A stretch of 64,000 nucleotides of DNA from Rhizobiaceae bacterium (GTDB taxonomy: Bacteria; Pseudomonadota; Alphaproteobacteria; Rhizobiales; Rhizobiaceae): positions 558,001-622,000 of the forward strand of contig JAMLJC010000001.1 of the NCBI GenBank assembly GCA_023953845.1. The letters are read 5' to 3'. Positions 8,492 through 19,471 of this stretch are shown piece by piece. The position numbers and the translations under genes were made by a program. Each line of letters opens with the position of its first letter. Position 1 is the first letter of the stretch. Under the pieces are notes generated by a model. The model was not told the DNA's origin, searched no databases, and was given only the letters and a program-made list of their open reading frames with translations.

Positions 8492-10540
8492 CTATCGCAT
8501 CATCGCGGCGACGTTGCCCCCGTCGACCGTGACGACCGCGCCGGTGGATGTGCGGGCCTTGGCCAGATGCACGAATGCGGCGGCGACGTCGGCGCCGGTC
8601 ACCTCGCGGCCGACGAGATTGCCGCGCATATAGACTTCGGGCGTGACGCCGCGCGCCTTGCTGCGTTCCGCGACCATCTGGTCCGTCATCAGCCCGGTCC
8701 GGATACGGTCCGCATTAACGGCGTTGGCCGTGATGCCCGAGGGACCGTGCTCGATCGCATACTGGCGCATCAGTGCCATGAGAGCGGCCTTCGACGTGCC
8801 GTAAGGCCCGAGATCGGGGCCGGGATTGACCGCCTGCTTGGAGACGTTGAAGACAAGGGCGCCGCCGGTCTTCTGCTTTTCCATCACCCGCACCGCCGCC
8901 CGCGCCATATAGTGATGGCTCCAGAAGTTCAGATCGAAAGCCTTCCGGAACGTCGCCTCATCCACGGACAGAAGCTTGCCCTGGAAGGCGGCTCCCGCAT
9001 TCGAGATCAGGATATCGACGCCGCCGAAATGTGCAGCCACCTTCTCGACCGCCGCATCGACTGAAACCGGATCGGTGACGTCGCAGACGACCGGAAACCC
9101 GCCAAGCTGCTTCGCCTCACGCTTCAGCGCCTCCTCGTTGATGTCGAAAAGGGCGACTTCGGCACCCTCGGCCTTCAGCGCCTCCGCCACGGCCCGGCCG
9201 AGGCCGCTGGCGCCGCCGGTCACGATGGCGATCTGCCGGGTGAGCGGCTTCTCCAGATTCTTCGCGAGCTTGGCCTGCTCCAGCGACCAGTACTCGACGT
9301 CGAAGAGGTCCGGTTCCGGCAGCGCCTCGAAGGCCTCGATCCCTTCTGCATTGGTGATGACCTCGACGGTCGCCTCAACGCAATCCGCTCCGACCATGGC
9401 GCTCTTGCGCGTCGCACCCGCAGCGAAGATGCCTACGCCGGCGACGTAGAAGACGCGCGGCATGGGATCGAGCATCTTCTTGATGCCGCCGACGCGCACA
9501 TTGTTGCGCTCGAAATACGCGATGTAGTCATCCTTGTAGGCGGCGACGGCATCGCGCACCGCCTTCGCCCATTGATCGAGCTCGCCCTTGACGGGTGCGG
9601 GCAGCGCGACGCCGAAACGCTTGATATGGATGACATGCTCGGGCGTCGCGTTGCCACGGCGCACCAGATCACCGGCGTTGCCGGCGTTGCAGAAATCCAG
9701 AATCTTCTCGCTCGTGCGGTATTCCAGCACGAAGCGCTTCGGCGCACCTTCCAGCCCGCTGTCGAGGGCGATGGCTCCGCGCAGGATCGGCGCGACCTCG
9801 CCGACTGAAGCGAGGTTTTGCGGCAGCGAAACGCCCGTGAACGGCCTGGCCCTGCCCTGCGCGATACGCTTTTCGGCCTTGTCGATCTTGGCGATCATAT
9901 CCTCGTAGGACGTGCGCGAATCGTCGGACCAGGTGAAGATGCCGTGTTTCAGCAGGATCATGCCGTCGGCTTTCGGCTGCGCCTTAAAAGCCTTGTCGCA
10001 GGCCTTGGCGAGATCGAAGCCCGGCATGACGTAGGGAACCACGATGGAATCCGGGAACAGTTCACGGATGAGGTCCTCGCCATGCGGCTGGTCGGTCAGC
10101 GACACGATGGCGTTTGCGTGCGTGTGGTCGATATGCCGGAACGGCAGGATCGCGTGCAGGATCGCCTCGATCGAGGGATTCGGCGCATAGGGATCTAGCA
10201 GCAGCCGACGCTGAAGCATCACCATGTCCTCGTCAGAAAGCGTCTCAAACTCGACCATCGCCTGCAGCGGATGGAGTCTTACGGCGGGCAGGCCGGCGGG
10301 CTCGATGACACCCATGTCCCAGCCGCTGCCCTTGACGCACAGTACGTCGACCTCGCTGCCGTCCATGTCGGTCAGGACGGTCTTCACCGACGTATTGCCG
10401 CCGCCATGCAGCACGAGTTCCGGATCGCTGCCCAGAAGGCGCGTCGTATAGGTGCGGATGGCGAGGTCGCGATTGACGCCCTTCGCGACATAGGCATCCA
10501 CGACCGATGCGAATTCGGCGTCGGACCAGCGTGACTTCAT
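8492..10540 (-). CDS. Bifunctional class II aldolase / short-chain dehydrogenase (RhaD-type)
   Basis: 682-aa fusion enzyme. Residues 1 to about 400 form a class II aldolase domain with GGGNTSVK phosphate-site sequence and zinc ligands in HIDHTHAN and LKHGIFTW. Residues about 425-682 form an SDR domain with TGGASGLGRA, NAG and catalytic YGTSK. Rhizobial RhaD proteins have this architecture: rhamnulose-1-phosphate aldolase releases lactaldehyde, which the dehydrogenase oxidises. Here the partner kinase is PfkB-type, so the natural substrate may be a related deoxy-sugar. The start is ATG at 10540 with AGAGGA 6 bases upstream. It is transcribed separately from the isomerase operon (169-base gap), on the same strand. 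Confidence 0.88.
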   Translation of the reverse strand: MKSRWSDAEFASVVDAYVAKGVNRDLAIRTYTTRLLGSDPELVLHGGGNTSVKTVLTDMDGSEVDVLCVKGSGWDMGVIEPAGLPAVRLHPLQAMVEFETLSDEDMVMLQRRLLLDPYAPNPSIEAILHAILPFRHIDHTHANAIVSLTDQPHGEDLIRELFPDSIVVPYVMPGFDLAKACDKAFKAQPKADGMILLKHGIFTWSDDSRTSYEDMIAKIDKAEKRIAQGRARPFTGVSLPQNLASVGEVAPILRGAIALDSGLEGAPKRFVLEYRTSEKILDFCNAGNAGDLVRRGNATPEHVIHIKRFGVALPAPVKGELDQWAKAVRDAVAAYKDDYIAYFERNNVRVGGIKKMLDPMPRVFYVAGVGIFAAGATRKSAMVGADCVEATVEVITNAEGIEAFEALPEPDLFDVEYWSLEQAKLAKNLEKPLTRQIAIVTGGASGLGRAVAEALKAEGAEVALFDINEEALKREAKQLGGFPVVCDVTDPVSVDAAVEKVAAHFGGVDILISNAGAAFQGKLLSVDEATFRKAFDLNFWSHHYMARAAVRVMEKQKTGGALVFNVSKQAVNPGPDLGPYGTSKAALMALMRQYAIEHGPSGITANAVNADRIRTGLMTDQMVAERSKARGVTPEVYMRGNLVGREVTGADVAAAFVHLAKARTSTGAVVTVDGGNVAAMMR

Positions 10541-10604
10541 GATAATCCTCTCTTCGCCCGGCGTTTTTCCGGCGCCGGCTTGATGCACCGAAGAGAGGAT
10601 TCAT
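10541..10604 (-). promoter_or_regulatory. Leader hairpin burying the Shine-Dalgarno of the aldolase gene
   Basis: Reading the minus strand, AATCCTCTCTTCG (10601-10589) is perfectly complementary to CGAAGAGAGGATT (10556-10544). The second arm contains the AGAGGA ribosome-binding site of the gene starting at 10540. The 32-base loop can form an inner stem CCGGCG/CGCCGG. If this forms in the mRNA it would block translation until melted or rearranged. No known riboswitch class was recognised. Confidence 0.6.
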
Positions 10605-10704
10605 TCAAGGCCTGCATCCGTCGCGAACCCGCTTCGTATGCCGGCGCAACCTGCGGACGACGAACCGACGTATCCCTCCGCCGGCTGCGCCGCGTTCGGG
10701 ATGA

Positions 10705-12123
10705 TCAGGACTTCGGCGAAAGCCGCGTGATGCGGTCGCCCTGCTCGTCTTCGGGATTGCGCGCCTTGTTCACGGCGAAGGCATTGCCCTTGCCGTCGAC
10801 AGATACGTGGTTCGAGAACGGCGCATTCTCCAGATTGGCGACGATGTTGCCGTCGACATCGACCACGGTGACCGTTCCGGCATCGCGGCTGGTGACATAG
10901 GCAAGGCGCTTGACCGGATCGAAGGCGACGTTGAGCGCGCCCGCGCCCACCGCGACATTGTGCAGGGTCTTGCCCGACTCTGCATCGACGATCAGCAGAT
11001 TGTCGCTGCCCTGTCCCGCAACGAAGATGCGGTTCGTCTGCGCATCGTAGCTGACGCCGATCGCGGTGCGGGCTCCCTCGACCGGGAACACCTTGTCCAC
11101 GGCAAGCGTCGCGACGTCGATGATGGCCGCCTCGGAGGTCGTGAGGCTCACGGTGTAAAGCTTGCCAGACGTCGCATCGAACCGCAGGCTGCCGACGGAG
11201 AAATCCTCGCCGCGCTTTGTCGACTTGATCTCGATGTTCTGGACGAATTCCAGCGACTTCGCGTCGAATACGGCGACGTTCGGTGTGCCGGTCGCGGAGG
11301 CGAACACCTTGCCGTCCTTCTCGTCAACGGCGACGTCGCGCGCGTGCTGCACGGTGCCGGGATCGAACTGCTTCAGCAGGGAAAGGTCGGACTGCTTGTA
11401 GGCGGCAACCGTATTCTGGCGAGTATTGGTGACCCAGACGGTGTCGTTCGCGTCATCGACGCCGACGCCATAGACCGCGAACACGCCGCCGTCGTTGTTT
11501 TCGGCACCCTCGCGCGCAGGCGCCGCGCCCGGCGTCACCTGAGCCTCGATCGCAAGCGTCTCCGGATTGACCTTTACAAGCGCAGAACTCTTTACCGGCG
11601 GCCGGCCGGTCGCCGCAGTCACGAACAGCACGTTGTTCCTGGCGCTGTAGGCGGACTGGTAGAGACCCGGAACCAGTTTCGCCGTTTCGGCGGAGAACTT
11701 GTCGGCGCCCGAAAGCGGCACGACTGGCGAAATCTTAAGGTCGATGGTTTCGGCGTGGTAGGGCTTGGCCGTGGTGACGACCAATTGATGCGTGCCGACA
11801 ACCGCGTCGGCCGGCAAGGTAAATTTTACTTCGAACTTGCCTTCAGCATCGGCGACGACGGGGCTGCCGATGACACTGATGCCGCGCGAGATGGTGATCT
11901 CCTGTCCCGGCTTGAAGTCCTGACCCGAAACCTGGACTTCGCCGCCCGCAAGCACCGGGACACCGCGTTCGGCAGATGACGCCCGGGCGCGACCCGTATA
12001 GTCGGCATCCGGCGCGTCGAACGCGACCTGCGCCAACGCCGTGCTGAGCCCGGCCGCGAGGGCCGAGACGAGGATCACGGACCGCAGGCCGGCCCGGAAA
12101 GTGACGCCACGAAAATCTCTCAT
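10705..12123 (-). CDS. YncE-like exported beta-propeller protein
   Basis: 472-aa exported protein. A signal peptide (LRSVILVSALAAGLSTALAQ) is followed by an Ig/IPT-like segment at about residues 50-130 (GGEVQVSGQDFKPGQEITI) and then a seven-bladed-type YVTN/YncE beta-propeller. The propeller has repeated blades such as RIFVAGQGSDNLLIVDAESG and LAYVTSRDAGTVTVVDVDG. The start is ATG at 12123. E. coli YncE is iron-repressed and of unclear function. Here a TGA-N9-TCA motif lies about 100 bases upstream and the siderophore operon is adjacent, so iron control is inferred. The role could be binding or scaffolding in the periplasm. Confidence 0.8.
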   Translation of the reverse strand: MRDFRGVTFRAGLRSVILVSALAAGLSTALAQVAFDAPDADYTGRARASSAERGVPVLAGGEVQVSGQDFKPGQEITISRGISVIGSPVVADAEGKFEVKFTLPADAVVGTHQLVVTTAKPYHAETIDLKISPVVPLSGADKFSAETAKLVPGLYQSAYSARNNVLFVTAATGRPPVKSSALVKVNPETLAIEAQVTPGAAPAREGAENNDGGVFAVYGVGVDDANDTVWVTNTRQNTVAAYKQSDLSLLKQFDPGTVQHARDVAVDEKDGKVFASATGTPNVAVFDAKSLEFVQNIEIKSTKRGEDFSVGSLRFDATSGKLYTVSLTTSEAAIIDVATLAVDKVFPVEGARTAIGVSYDAQTNRIFVAGQGSDNLLIVDAESGKTLHNVAVGAGALNVAFDPVKRLAYVTSRDAGTVTVVDVDGNIVANLENAPFSNHVSVDGKGNAFAVNKARNPEDEQGDRITRLSPKS

Positions 12124-12224
12124 GCTTCTGTTCCTGTTTGCATTCGATTGATCGACAAGCGACGGAAGAAGCTTGCCGCGGCGCGCGGCTGGCAGTTCGT
12201 CGGCTGTGTCGGTCCTATATAAGA

Positions 12225-12239
12225 TGACCTGTGTACTCA
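12225..12239 (-). promoter_or_regulatory. Iron-responsive operator (RirA-type TGA-N9-TCA) upstream of the YncE-like gene
   Basis: Minus strand reads TTGAGTACACAGGTCA; TGA-N9-TCA is the motif known for rhizobial RirA. TTGAGT also fits a -35 box, with TATAGG 15 bases downstream as -10. Binding would block the promoter under iron-replete conditions. Confidence 0.65.
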
Positions 12240-12261
12240 AGTTAATTTCGGGCAATGCGGC

Positions 12262-13038
12262 TCAGGCGCGTTGCGTCGCGCCGCCGTCGACATAAAGGTC
12301 GGCCATGGTGATGTGACCGGCACGGTCGGAAAGCAGGAAGACGACGGCGTCGGCGACGTCTTCCGGCGTCGCAAGCTTGGCGAGCGGTATGCCGGCCTTG
12401 AAGGTCTCCGGCGAGCCGGCGATGACCCGTTCGGCGCCTTTCTCGTCCGCCCACATGCCTGTCTGCATCGGCGTAAGCGTCGAACCCGGTGCGACGATGT
12501 TGCAGCGTATGCCGTGGGGGGCGAGTTCGAGGCCGAGCGAGCGCATGAACATGGTCGCGGCGGCCTTCGACGCGGCATAGGCGGCCATGCCGTGGCGCGG
12601 CACGCCGGCCGCGTTGGAGCTCACCGTCACCATGACGCCCCGGCGGCGCGGCGCCATGCGGCGCGCAAGCGCCCGGCACAGATGGAAGACGCCATCGACG
12701 TTCACCGCGAACACATGCCGCCATGCCGCGTCGTCCGTATCGACGGCGAGCATGTTGCAGAGAACGCCGGCCACGTTGACGCCGTAGCGGATCGGTCCCC
12801 AATCGGCTTCGACCTCTTCGACCAGCGCATCGACGGCGGCGCTGTCCGTCACGTCGAGCGGCATCAGGCAAAGGCTGGCGCTACCGCCGCCAAGCGCTTC
12901 ATGCAGACCCTCGACGTTGCGGTCGGTCGCGACGACGCGCGCGCCCTCCTCCAGCAGCAGCCGTACCACGGCCGCGCCGATGCCTCCGGCCGCGCCCGTC
13001 ACCACAGCGACGCCGCCGTCAATTCCGCTCGAACGCAT
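12262..13038 (-). CDS. entA: 2,3-dihydro-2,3-dihydroxybenzoate dehydrogenase
   Basis: Classical SDR (258 aa) that oxidises 2,3-dihydro-2,3-dihydroxybenzoate to 2,3-dihydroxybenzoate with NAD, the last step of the catechol building block. Motifs are TGAAGGIG near residue 15, NVAG near 90, catalytic Ser and YAASK near 150. It is the last gene of the run entC-entE-entB-ArCP-entF-entA. Its ATG shares a base with the stop of entF (TGATG). The SDR family is broad, but the operon context makes EntA the strong choice. Confidence 0.9.
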   Translation of the reverse strand: MRSSGIDGGVAVVTGAAGGIGAAVVRLLLEEGARVVATDRNVEGLHEALGGGSASLCLMPLDVTDSAAVDALVEEVEADWGPIRYGVNVAGVLCNMLAVDTDDAAWRHVFAVNVDGVFHLCRALARRMAPRRRGVMVTVSSNAAGVPRHGMAAYAASKAAATMFMRSLGLELAPHGIRCNIVAPGSTLTPMQTGMWADEKGAERVIAGSPETFKAGIPLAKLATPEDVADAVVFLLSDRAGHITMADLYVDGGATQRA

Positions 13039-16000
13039 CAGGCTTCCCCTTCGTCCATGCTTGCCAGCCGCCGCGCCAATTGCGGTGCGATGATTGCCAC
13101 GGCCTCGCGGCTCGTCAGTTGCGGATGCAGGAACGGCACATCGATGACGTCGACCGCCGCCGCATAGGCGTGCCAGAGTTCGGGCTTCAGCGGCTTGTCC
13201 TTGTGGTCGAGCGCAGCGCGGACATGGACGATCGGCCCGTCAAGGCGGCAGTGATAGTGGCCGCGAACCAGTCGGTTCGTGTCCGGCACGACCCGCACGA
13301 CGCCGGTAAGCACTTGCGGCGGCAGATTGCCGAGCAGGCTGTCGCTGGCGCGCAGGAAGTCCACGATCGCCTCGCGCGTCACCAGTTCCGGATACTGGTC
13401 CGCGTCGAAGCCGGCTATAGTCAGCAGCGAGCGCAGCGCCGCCGCCTCGTCCGGCTCGGGCTCGGCCCGCCAGCAGTCGGCCGGGTAGGAATCGAGCAGT
13501 GCGACCAGTCCGACCTCCTCGCCCTGCGCCCTAAGCTCGCACGCCATCTCCTGCGCGATGATGCCGCCGACCGACCAGCCGGCCAGATGATACGGTCCGT
13601 GCGGCCGAATGTCCTTGATCCTGCGCACATAGTCTTCGGCGAGCGCCGCGAGGCTTTCCGGCACGGGCACTCCGGGGTCGAGCGCAGGCGCCTGCAGGCC
13701 GTAGACCGGCCGATCCTCGCCAAGCGCCCATGCCAGCCAGCGATAGCCCCAGGCGATGCCGCCAGCCGGATGGACGATGAAGACGGGCGCGCCCTCACGG
13801 CCCTCGCCTGCCAGCCGGATGAGCGGCCCCAAGCCTTGATCGGCCGGCATCTCGTCGCGGTCGATCAGGCCGGCGAGCGCGCCGACTGTCGGATGCTCGA
13901 AGAGGGTGGCCAGGCCCGGATCGCGCCCGAATTCCTCTTTCACCCGGAGCATCAGATGGATCGCAAGCAGCGAATCCCCGCCCAGCGTGAAGAAGTCGCC
14001 GGACGGACTGGCTGGCTTTTCGAGGCCGAGCACATCGGCGAACAGCGCACCAAGACGCGCCTCGGTTTCGGTCGCGGGGTTTTCATCCGCACCGTCCTCC
14101 AGCGCGGGGGCCGGCAGCGCCGCACGGTCGAGCTTGCCGTTCGCCGAAACCGGCAACGCCTCGATCTGCACGAAGGCGGCAGGAATCATGTAGTCGGGCA
14201 GGGTCGCGGCAAGCCGTGCCTTCAGCGCCGGTACGTCGACAGGGCCGTCGGCGACAAGATAGGCCACGATCCGCTTCGCGCCCGGCATGTCCTCACGCGC
14301 GATGACACCGGTCTGCCGCGCCAGACCCGACGCCATGATCGCCGCCTCGATCTCACCGAGTTCGATCCGGAGGCCACGTATCTTCACCTGATGGTCTGAG
14401 CGGCCGAGAAACACCACCGCCCCGTCCTCGCGCCGACGCGCAAGATCCCCCGTCTTGTAGATGCGTTCGCCGGGCAGGAAAGGGTCGGGCAGGAAGCGGT
14501 CCGCCGTCAGGTCGTCGCGGCCGAGATAGCCGCGCGCAAGTTGCACGCCGCCGAGCCAGAGATGGCCGACGCTGCCCGGCGGCAACGGCCTCAGCCGCTC
14601 GTCCAGCACATAGAGCCGCGTGTTCCAGACCGGGAAGCCGATCGGAACCGGCGACGAAACGTCGTGCGGCGCGGCCGGCCAGTAGCTGACATCGACGGCG
14701 GCCTCCGTCGGGCCGTAGAGATTGTGAAGCTCGGCATCGATTGTCTTGTGGAAGCGGTCGCGCTGGTCGGCCGTCAGTTCCTCGCCGGAGCAGAAGACCC
14801 GTCTGAGCGTGAGCCCGTGCGAGGCGGGCGAGGCGAGGAACGCCGACAGCATCGACGGCACGAAATGCGCCGTCGTGATGTTCTCGTCCTGGATCAGGGC
14901 GGCGATTGCTTCGGGATCGCGATGCGCGCCGGGCGGTGCGATCACCAGCGTCGCGCCGGTCAGCAGCGGCAGGAAAAACTCCCAGACAGACACGTCGAAG
15001 GTCGCGGGCGTCTTTTGCAGGATGCGGTCGGACGCCTCGAAACCGTAATGCGTCCGCATCCATTCCAGCCGGTTGACGATGGCGCGGTGCTCGATGACGA
15101 CGCCCTTCGGCTCGCCGGTCGAGCCGGACGTGTAGATGACATAGGCCATGTCGGCCGCTTGCGCCCGACTCGGCGGAACCGCGCCCTCCTGCGGCCATTG
15201 CGAAACGGGCAACACTCCCGCGTCGGCAGGAAACAGCCCGGCATCCGCATCGAAAGCCAGCACGCAGACCGGGCTCGCCGAGCGCAGGATGCGCGCCAGC
15301 CGCTCAGGCGGATGGTCGAGGTCGAGCGGCAGATAAGCGCCGCCGGCTCTCAGCACCGCCACCAACGCCACCACCAGTTCGAAGGAGCGCGGCAGCGCCA
15401 CGGCGACGATGGTTTCGCGGCCGACGCCCAGCGCCGCCAGATTGGCGGCCAGCGCAGCCGAGCGCCTGTCGAGCTCGGCATAGGTCAGCGTCTCGCCGGC
15501 ATAGATCAGCGCCGGCGCGTCGGGCGTCGCCGCGAAGCTGCGCTCGATCAGGGTAACCAGCGTGGCATCCACCACGTCATGGTCCGTCGCGTTCTCGCGG
15601 AAGATCGTGCGTTCGATCTCGTCGGGGCTTGCTGTCGGCACTCCGGCAAGGCTGGCCGACGTGACGGCGCGCGCGAGGAACGCACGAAGCCGAGCCGAAT
15701 GGGCCTTTGTCTCCGCCTCGGAATAAAGGTCGGGATTCGTGTCGACCTCGAAGACCAGCGCCTCCGTCGCATCGCCACGGAAGGTGAAGGTGATGTCCTC
15801 GACCGCGCCCGCGCCGAGAATGTGCAGCTTCACGTCGAGGCCGGTCATCTTCGGCGGCAGATCGAAGGGCTGGACGTTGATGAGCGGGCCGTAGAGCCGG
15901 CGGTTGCCGCCGATCAGGCCGAGTTCGCGGCGAAGCTGCTCGCTGCGGTAGCGGCCGTGGCGTCGCGCCTTCGCCAGTTCTCGCGATACGCCGACCAGAA

Positions 16001-16949
16001 AATCGCCAAGCGGCTGGTCCTCGTCCGGCGAGACTCGCAGGGGCAGCACGTTCATCAGCATGCACGGCACGCGCGCGGCGGCGCTGCCCAACCGCCCCAT
16101 ATGCGGCACGCCCGCGACCAGTTCCGGCGCACCCGCCATGCACCAGCAATAGGCCGCGACCAGAGCGGTGAGCGCGTCGGGCCAGGTCACGCCGGTCGAG
16201 TCGGCGAGCTGCCGCAGGCCCGCCAGCAGTCCTGCATCGAGACGCGCCGTCTCGCGGCGGAACCAGTGCGCCGAGACCGGCCGGCCGGGCGCGAGGCTGG
16301 CGACTTCCGGCAGATCCCTGAGCTTCTCATGCCAATAGGCGCGGTCGGTCTCGCGCCTTTCCGACGCGCGATAGGCCGCATCGTCATCGAAGGCGCGTTG
16401 CAATGGCGGTGGCGGAGCGCCGGCCGGCTTGCCGCCCTTCATCGCGGAATAGAGTTCCGCCACCCGGTTGGTGACAAGCACGATACCGTAGCCGTCCGTC
16501 GCCAGATGATGGATGCGCTCGTACCAGAAGAAACGTTCCGGCCCCAGCCTGAACAGGGTGAAGGCGGCCATGCCGTCGCGGGAAAGGTCGAGCGGCGTGT
16601 CGGTATCGCGCCGCATCGCCGCATGCGCGGCCGCCTCTGCATCGGCCTCTCCCGACAGATCGACGATCCCGAGTTTTGGCCGGAGCGCCGGATCGACCAC
16701 CTGCCTGACGCCGAACTCGTCCTCGACAAAGCGCAGCGACAGCGCTTCCGTTTCCGCCGCCATCCGGTCGAAAGCCTGCCGGAAGGCATCGATATCGAGC
16801 GCCCCGGCGATTTCGAGATATTGCCCGGTGTTGAGGATCGGGTTCGCCGGATCGATGCGCTGCACATACCAGAGGCCGGACTGCGCCTCGGTCAGCGGCA
16901 CCCCATCGGACGCGCCGGAAAGATCGACGATGCGGACCGCGCCGGACAT
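13038..16949 (-). CDS. entF: Enterobactin synthase component F-like NRPS (C-A-T-TE)
   Basis: 1303-aa nonribosomal peptide synthetase, close in length to E. coli EntF. The condensation domain (1 to about 430) has HHLATDG at 147-153. The adenylation domain (about 455-960) has YTSGSTGEPKG near 608. The thiolation domain has GGDSL near 990, and the terminal thioesterase has GWSVGG near 1126. The adenylation pocket, read against GrsA positions, is D-V-W-H-F-S-L-V-D-K, the serine code of EntF. It should couple 2,3-dihydroxybenzoate to serine and cyclise three units. No MbtH-like gene is next to it. ATG at 16949 follows the ArCP gene by 6 bases. Confidence 0.95.
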   Translation of the reverse strand: MSGAVRIVDLSGASDGVPLTEAQSGLWYVQRIDPANPILNTGQYLEIAGALDIDAFRQAFDRMAAETEALSLRFVEDEFGVRQVVDPALRPKLGIVDLSGEADAEAAAHAAMRRDTDTPLDLSRDGMAAFTLFRLGPERFFWYERIHHLATDGYGIVLVTNRVAELYSAMKGGKPAGAPPPPLQRAFDDDAAYRASERRETDRAYWHEKLRDLPEVASLAPGRPVSAHWFRRETARLDAGLLAGLRQLADSTGVTWPDALTALVAAYCWCMAGAPELVAGVPHMGRLGSAAARVPCMLMNVLPLRVSPDEDQPLGDFLVGVSRELAKARRHGRYRSEQLRRELGLIGGNRRLYGPLINVQPFDLPPKMTGLDVKLHILGAGAVEDITFTFRGDATEALVFEVDTNPDLYSEAETKAHSARLRAFLARAVTSASLAGVPTASPDEIERTIFRENATDHDVVDATLVTLIERSFAATPDAPALIYAGETLTYAELDRRSAALAANLAALGVGRETIVAVALPRSFELVVALVAVLRAGGAYLPLDLDHPPERLARILRSASPVCVLAFDADAGLFPADAGVLPVSQWPQEGAVPPSRAQAADMAYVIYTSGSTGEPKGVVIEHRAIVNRLEWMRTHYGFEASDRILQKTPATFDVSVWEFFLPLLTGATLVIAPPGAHRDPEAIAALIQDENITTAHFVPSMLSAFLASPASHGLTLRRVFCSGEELTADQRDRFHKTIDAELHNLYGPTEAAVDVSYWPAAPHDVSSPVPIGFPVWNTRLYVLDERLRPLPPGSVGHLWLGGVQLARGYLGRDDLTADRFLPDPFLPGERIYKTGDLARRREDGAVVFLGRSDHQVKIRGLRIELGEIEAAIMASGLARQTGVIAREDMPGAKRIVAYLVADGPVDVPALKARLAATLPDYMIPAAFVQIEALPVSANGKLDRAALPAPALEDGADENPATETEARLGALFADVLGLEKPASPSGDFFTLGGDSLLAIHLMLRVKEEFGRDPGLATLFEHPTVGALAGLIDRDEMPADQGLGPLIRLAGEGREGAPVFIVHPAGGIAWGYRWLAWALGEDRPVYGLQAPALDPGVPVPESLAALAEDYVRRIKDIRPHGPYHLAGWSVGGIIAQEMACELRAQGEEVGLVALLDSYPADCWRAEPEPDEAAALRSLLTIAGFDADQYPELVTREAIVDFLRASDSLLGNLPPQVLTGVVRVVPDTNRLVRGHYHCRLDGPIVHVRAALDHKDKPLKPELWHAYAAAVDVIDVPFLHPQLTSREAVAIIAPQLARRLASMDEGEA

Positions 16950-16955
16950 GGGCGG

Positions 16956-17192
16956 TCAGGCTTTCGCCTGATGGCGCTGCACCGCTTCCCACCATGCGGC
17001 AAGCGTGAAATTCTCGGCGGCCTCGCCGAAATCGAAATCCACGCCGGATTCCGTCCACTTCACCAGAAGGTTCATAACCCGCATGGAATCGAGGCCGAGA
17101 TCCATCAGATTGTCGTCGAGTCCGATCTCCTCCGGATCCTCATGGATTATCGCGGCAATGTCGGCGCGCATCTGTTCGAGCGTGATGGTCAT
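16956..17192 (-). CDS. Stand-alone aryl carrier protein (ArCP)
   Basis: 78-aa acyl-carrier-type protein with the phosphopantetheine attachment motif DLGLDSM, Ser36. It would carry 2,3-dihydroxybenzoate as a thioester from EntE to the condensation domain of EntF. In E. coli EntB and Vibrio VibB this domain is fused to the isochorismatase; here the isochorismatase ends at 211 aa and the carrier is its own gene, 15 bases downstream. GGAAGG precedes the ATG at 17192. A 4'-phosphopantetheinyl transferase is needed to activate it and is not in the window. Confidence 0.9.
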   Translation of the reverse strand: MTITLEQMRADIAAIIHEDPEEIGLDDNLMDLGLDSMRVMNLLVKWTESGVDFDFGEAAENFTLAAWWEAVQRHQAKA

Positions 17193-17207
17193 GGCAATTC
17201 CTTCCGG

Positions 17208-17842
17208 TCAGACCAGCGCGGCGACAAGCTGGTCCGTGGTCATCGGCACGCCGCAGCGCCCGGCCACCCACTTCACCGCCATGTCGTGCTCGGCGCGCGA
17301 AAAATCCGCCAGCGCATCGGCCGGGAAAAACGTCTCGATGTCGCGCTGGAACGCTTCGCCGGCCGTCATCAGGCAGCCGATATGGGCGTAGATGCCGGTG
17401 ACGATCAGCTGGTCGCGCCCTCGAACCCGCATCATCGTCTCCAGATTGCTGCGCTGGAAGGCGCTGTAGCGATGCTTGACCAGCACGAAATCGCCGGGTT
17501 GCGGCGCAAGCTCCGGCACGATCGCCTGATGCTCGGGGATGCCGCGCATGCCCGGCCCCCACAGGTCGGCCTGCAAGCCACGGTCGCGGCGGTCCTGATC
17601 GCCGTCCTGAGCCGTGTAGAACACGGGGGCGCCCTTTTCCCGGCAGTGAGCGGCGAGACGCGCGATGTTGGCGGTCGCGGGAGCGATGGGCGAAGTGCCG
17701 GGCGTGAAGGCGCCGACGAAATAATTCTGCATGTCGTGGATGAGCAGCGCGGCGCGCGCCGTCTCCACCTTCCACGGTCCGCGCGACGCAGGAAGCTCCT
17801 CGGCGCGTGGCAGGTCATAAGGCGGGATCTTCGGCAGCGCCA

Positions 17843-17843
<1 letters not shown>
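17208..17843 (-). CDS. entB: Isochorismatase (EntB without carrier domain)
   Basis: Hydrolyses isochorismate to 2,3-dihydro-2,3-dihydroxybenzoate and pyruvate. The protein is 211 aa, the size of the isochorismatase domain alone. Motifs are LLIHDMQNYFVGAF near residue 35, VLVKHRYSAFQRS near 120 and ITGIYAHIGCLMTA-like sequence (VTGIYAHIGCLMTAGEAF) near 150, matching EntB-type isochorismatases. The start ATG at 17843 shares a base with the stop codon of entE (TGATG), so the genes are translationally coupled. The C-terminal carrier domain of E. coli EntB is supplied by the next gene. Confidence 0.93.
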
Positions 17844-19467
<1,624 letters not shown>

Positions 19468-19471
<4 letters not shown>

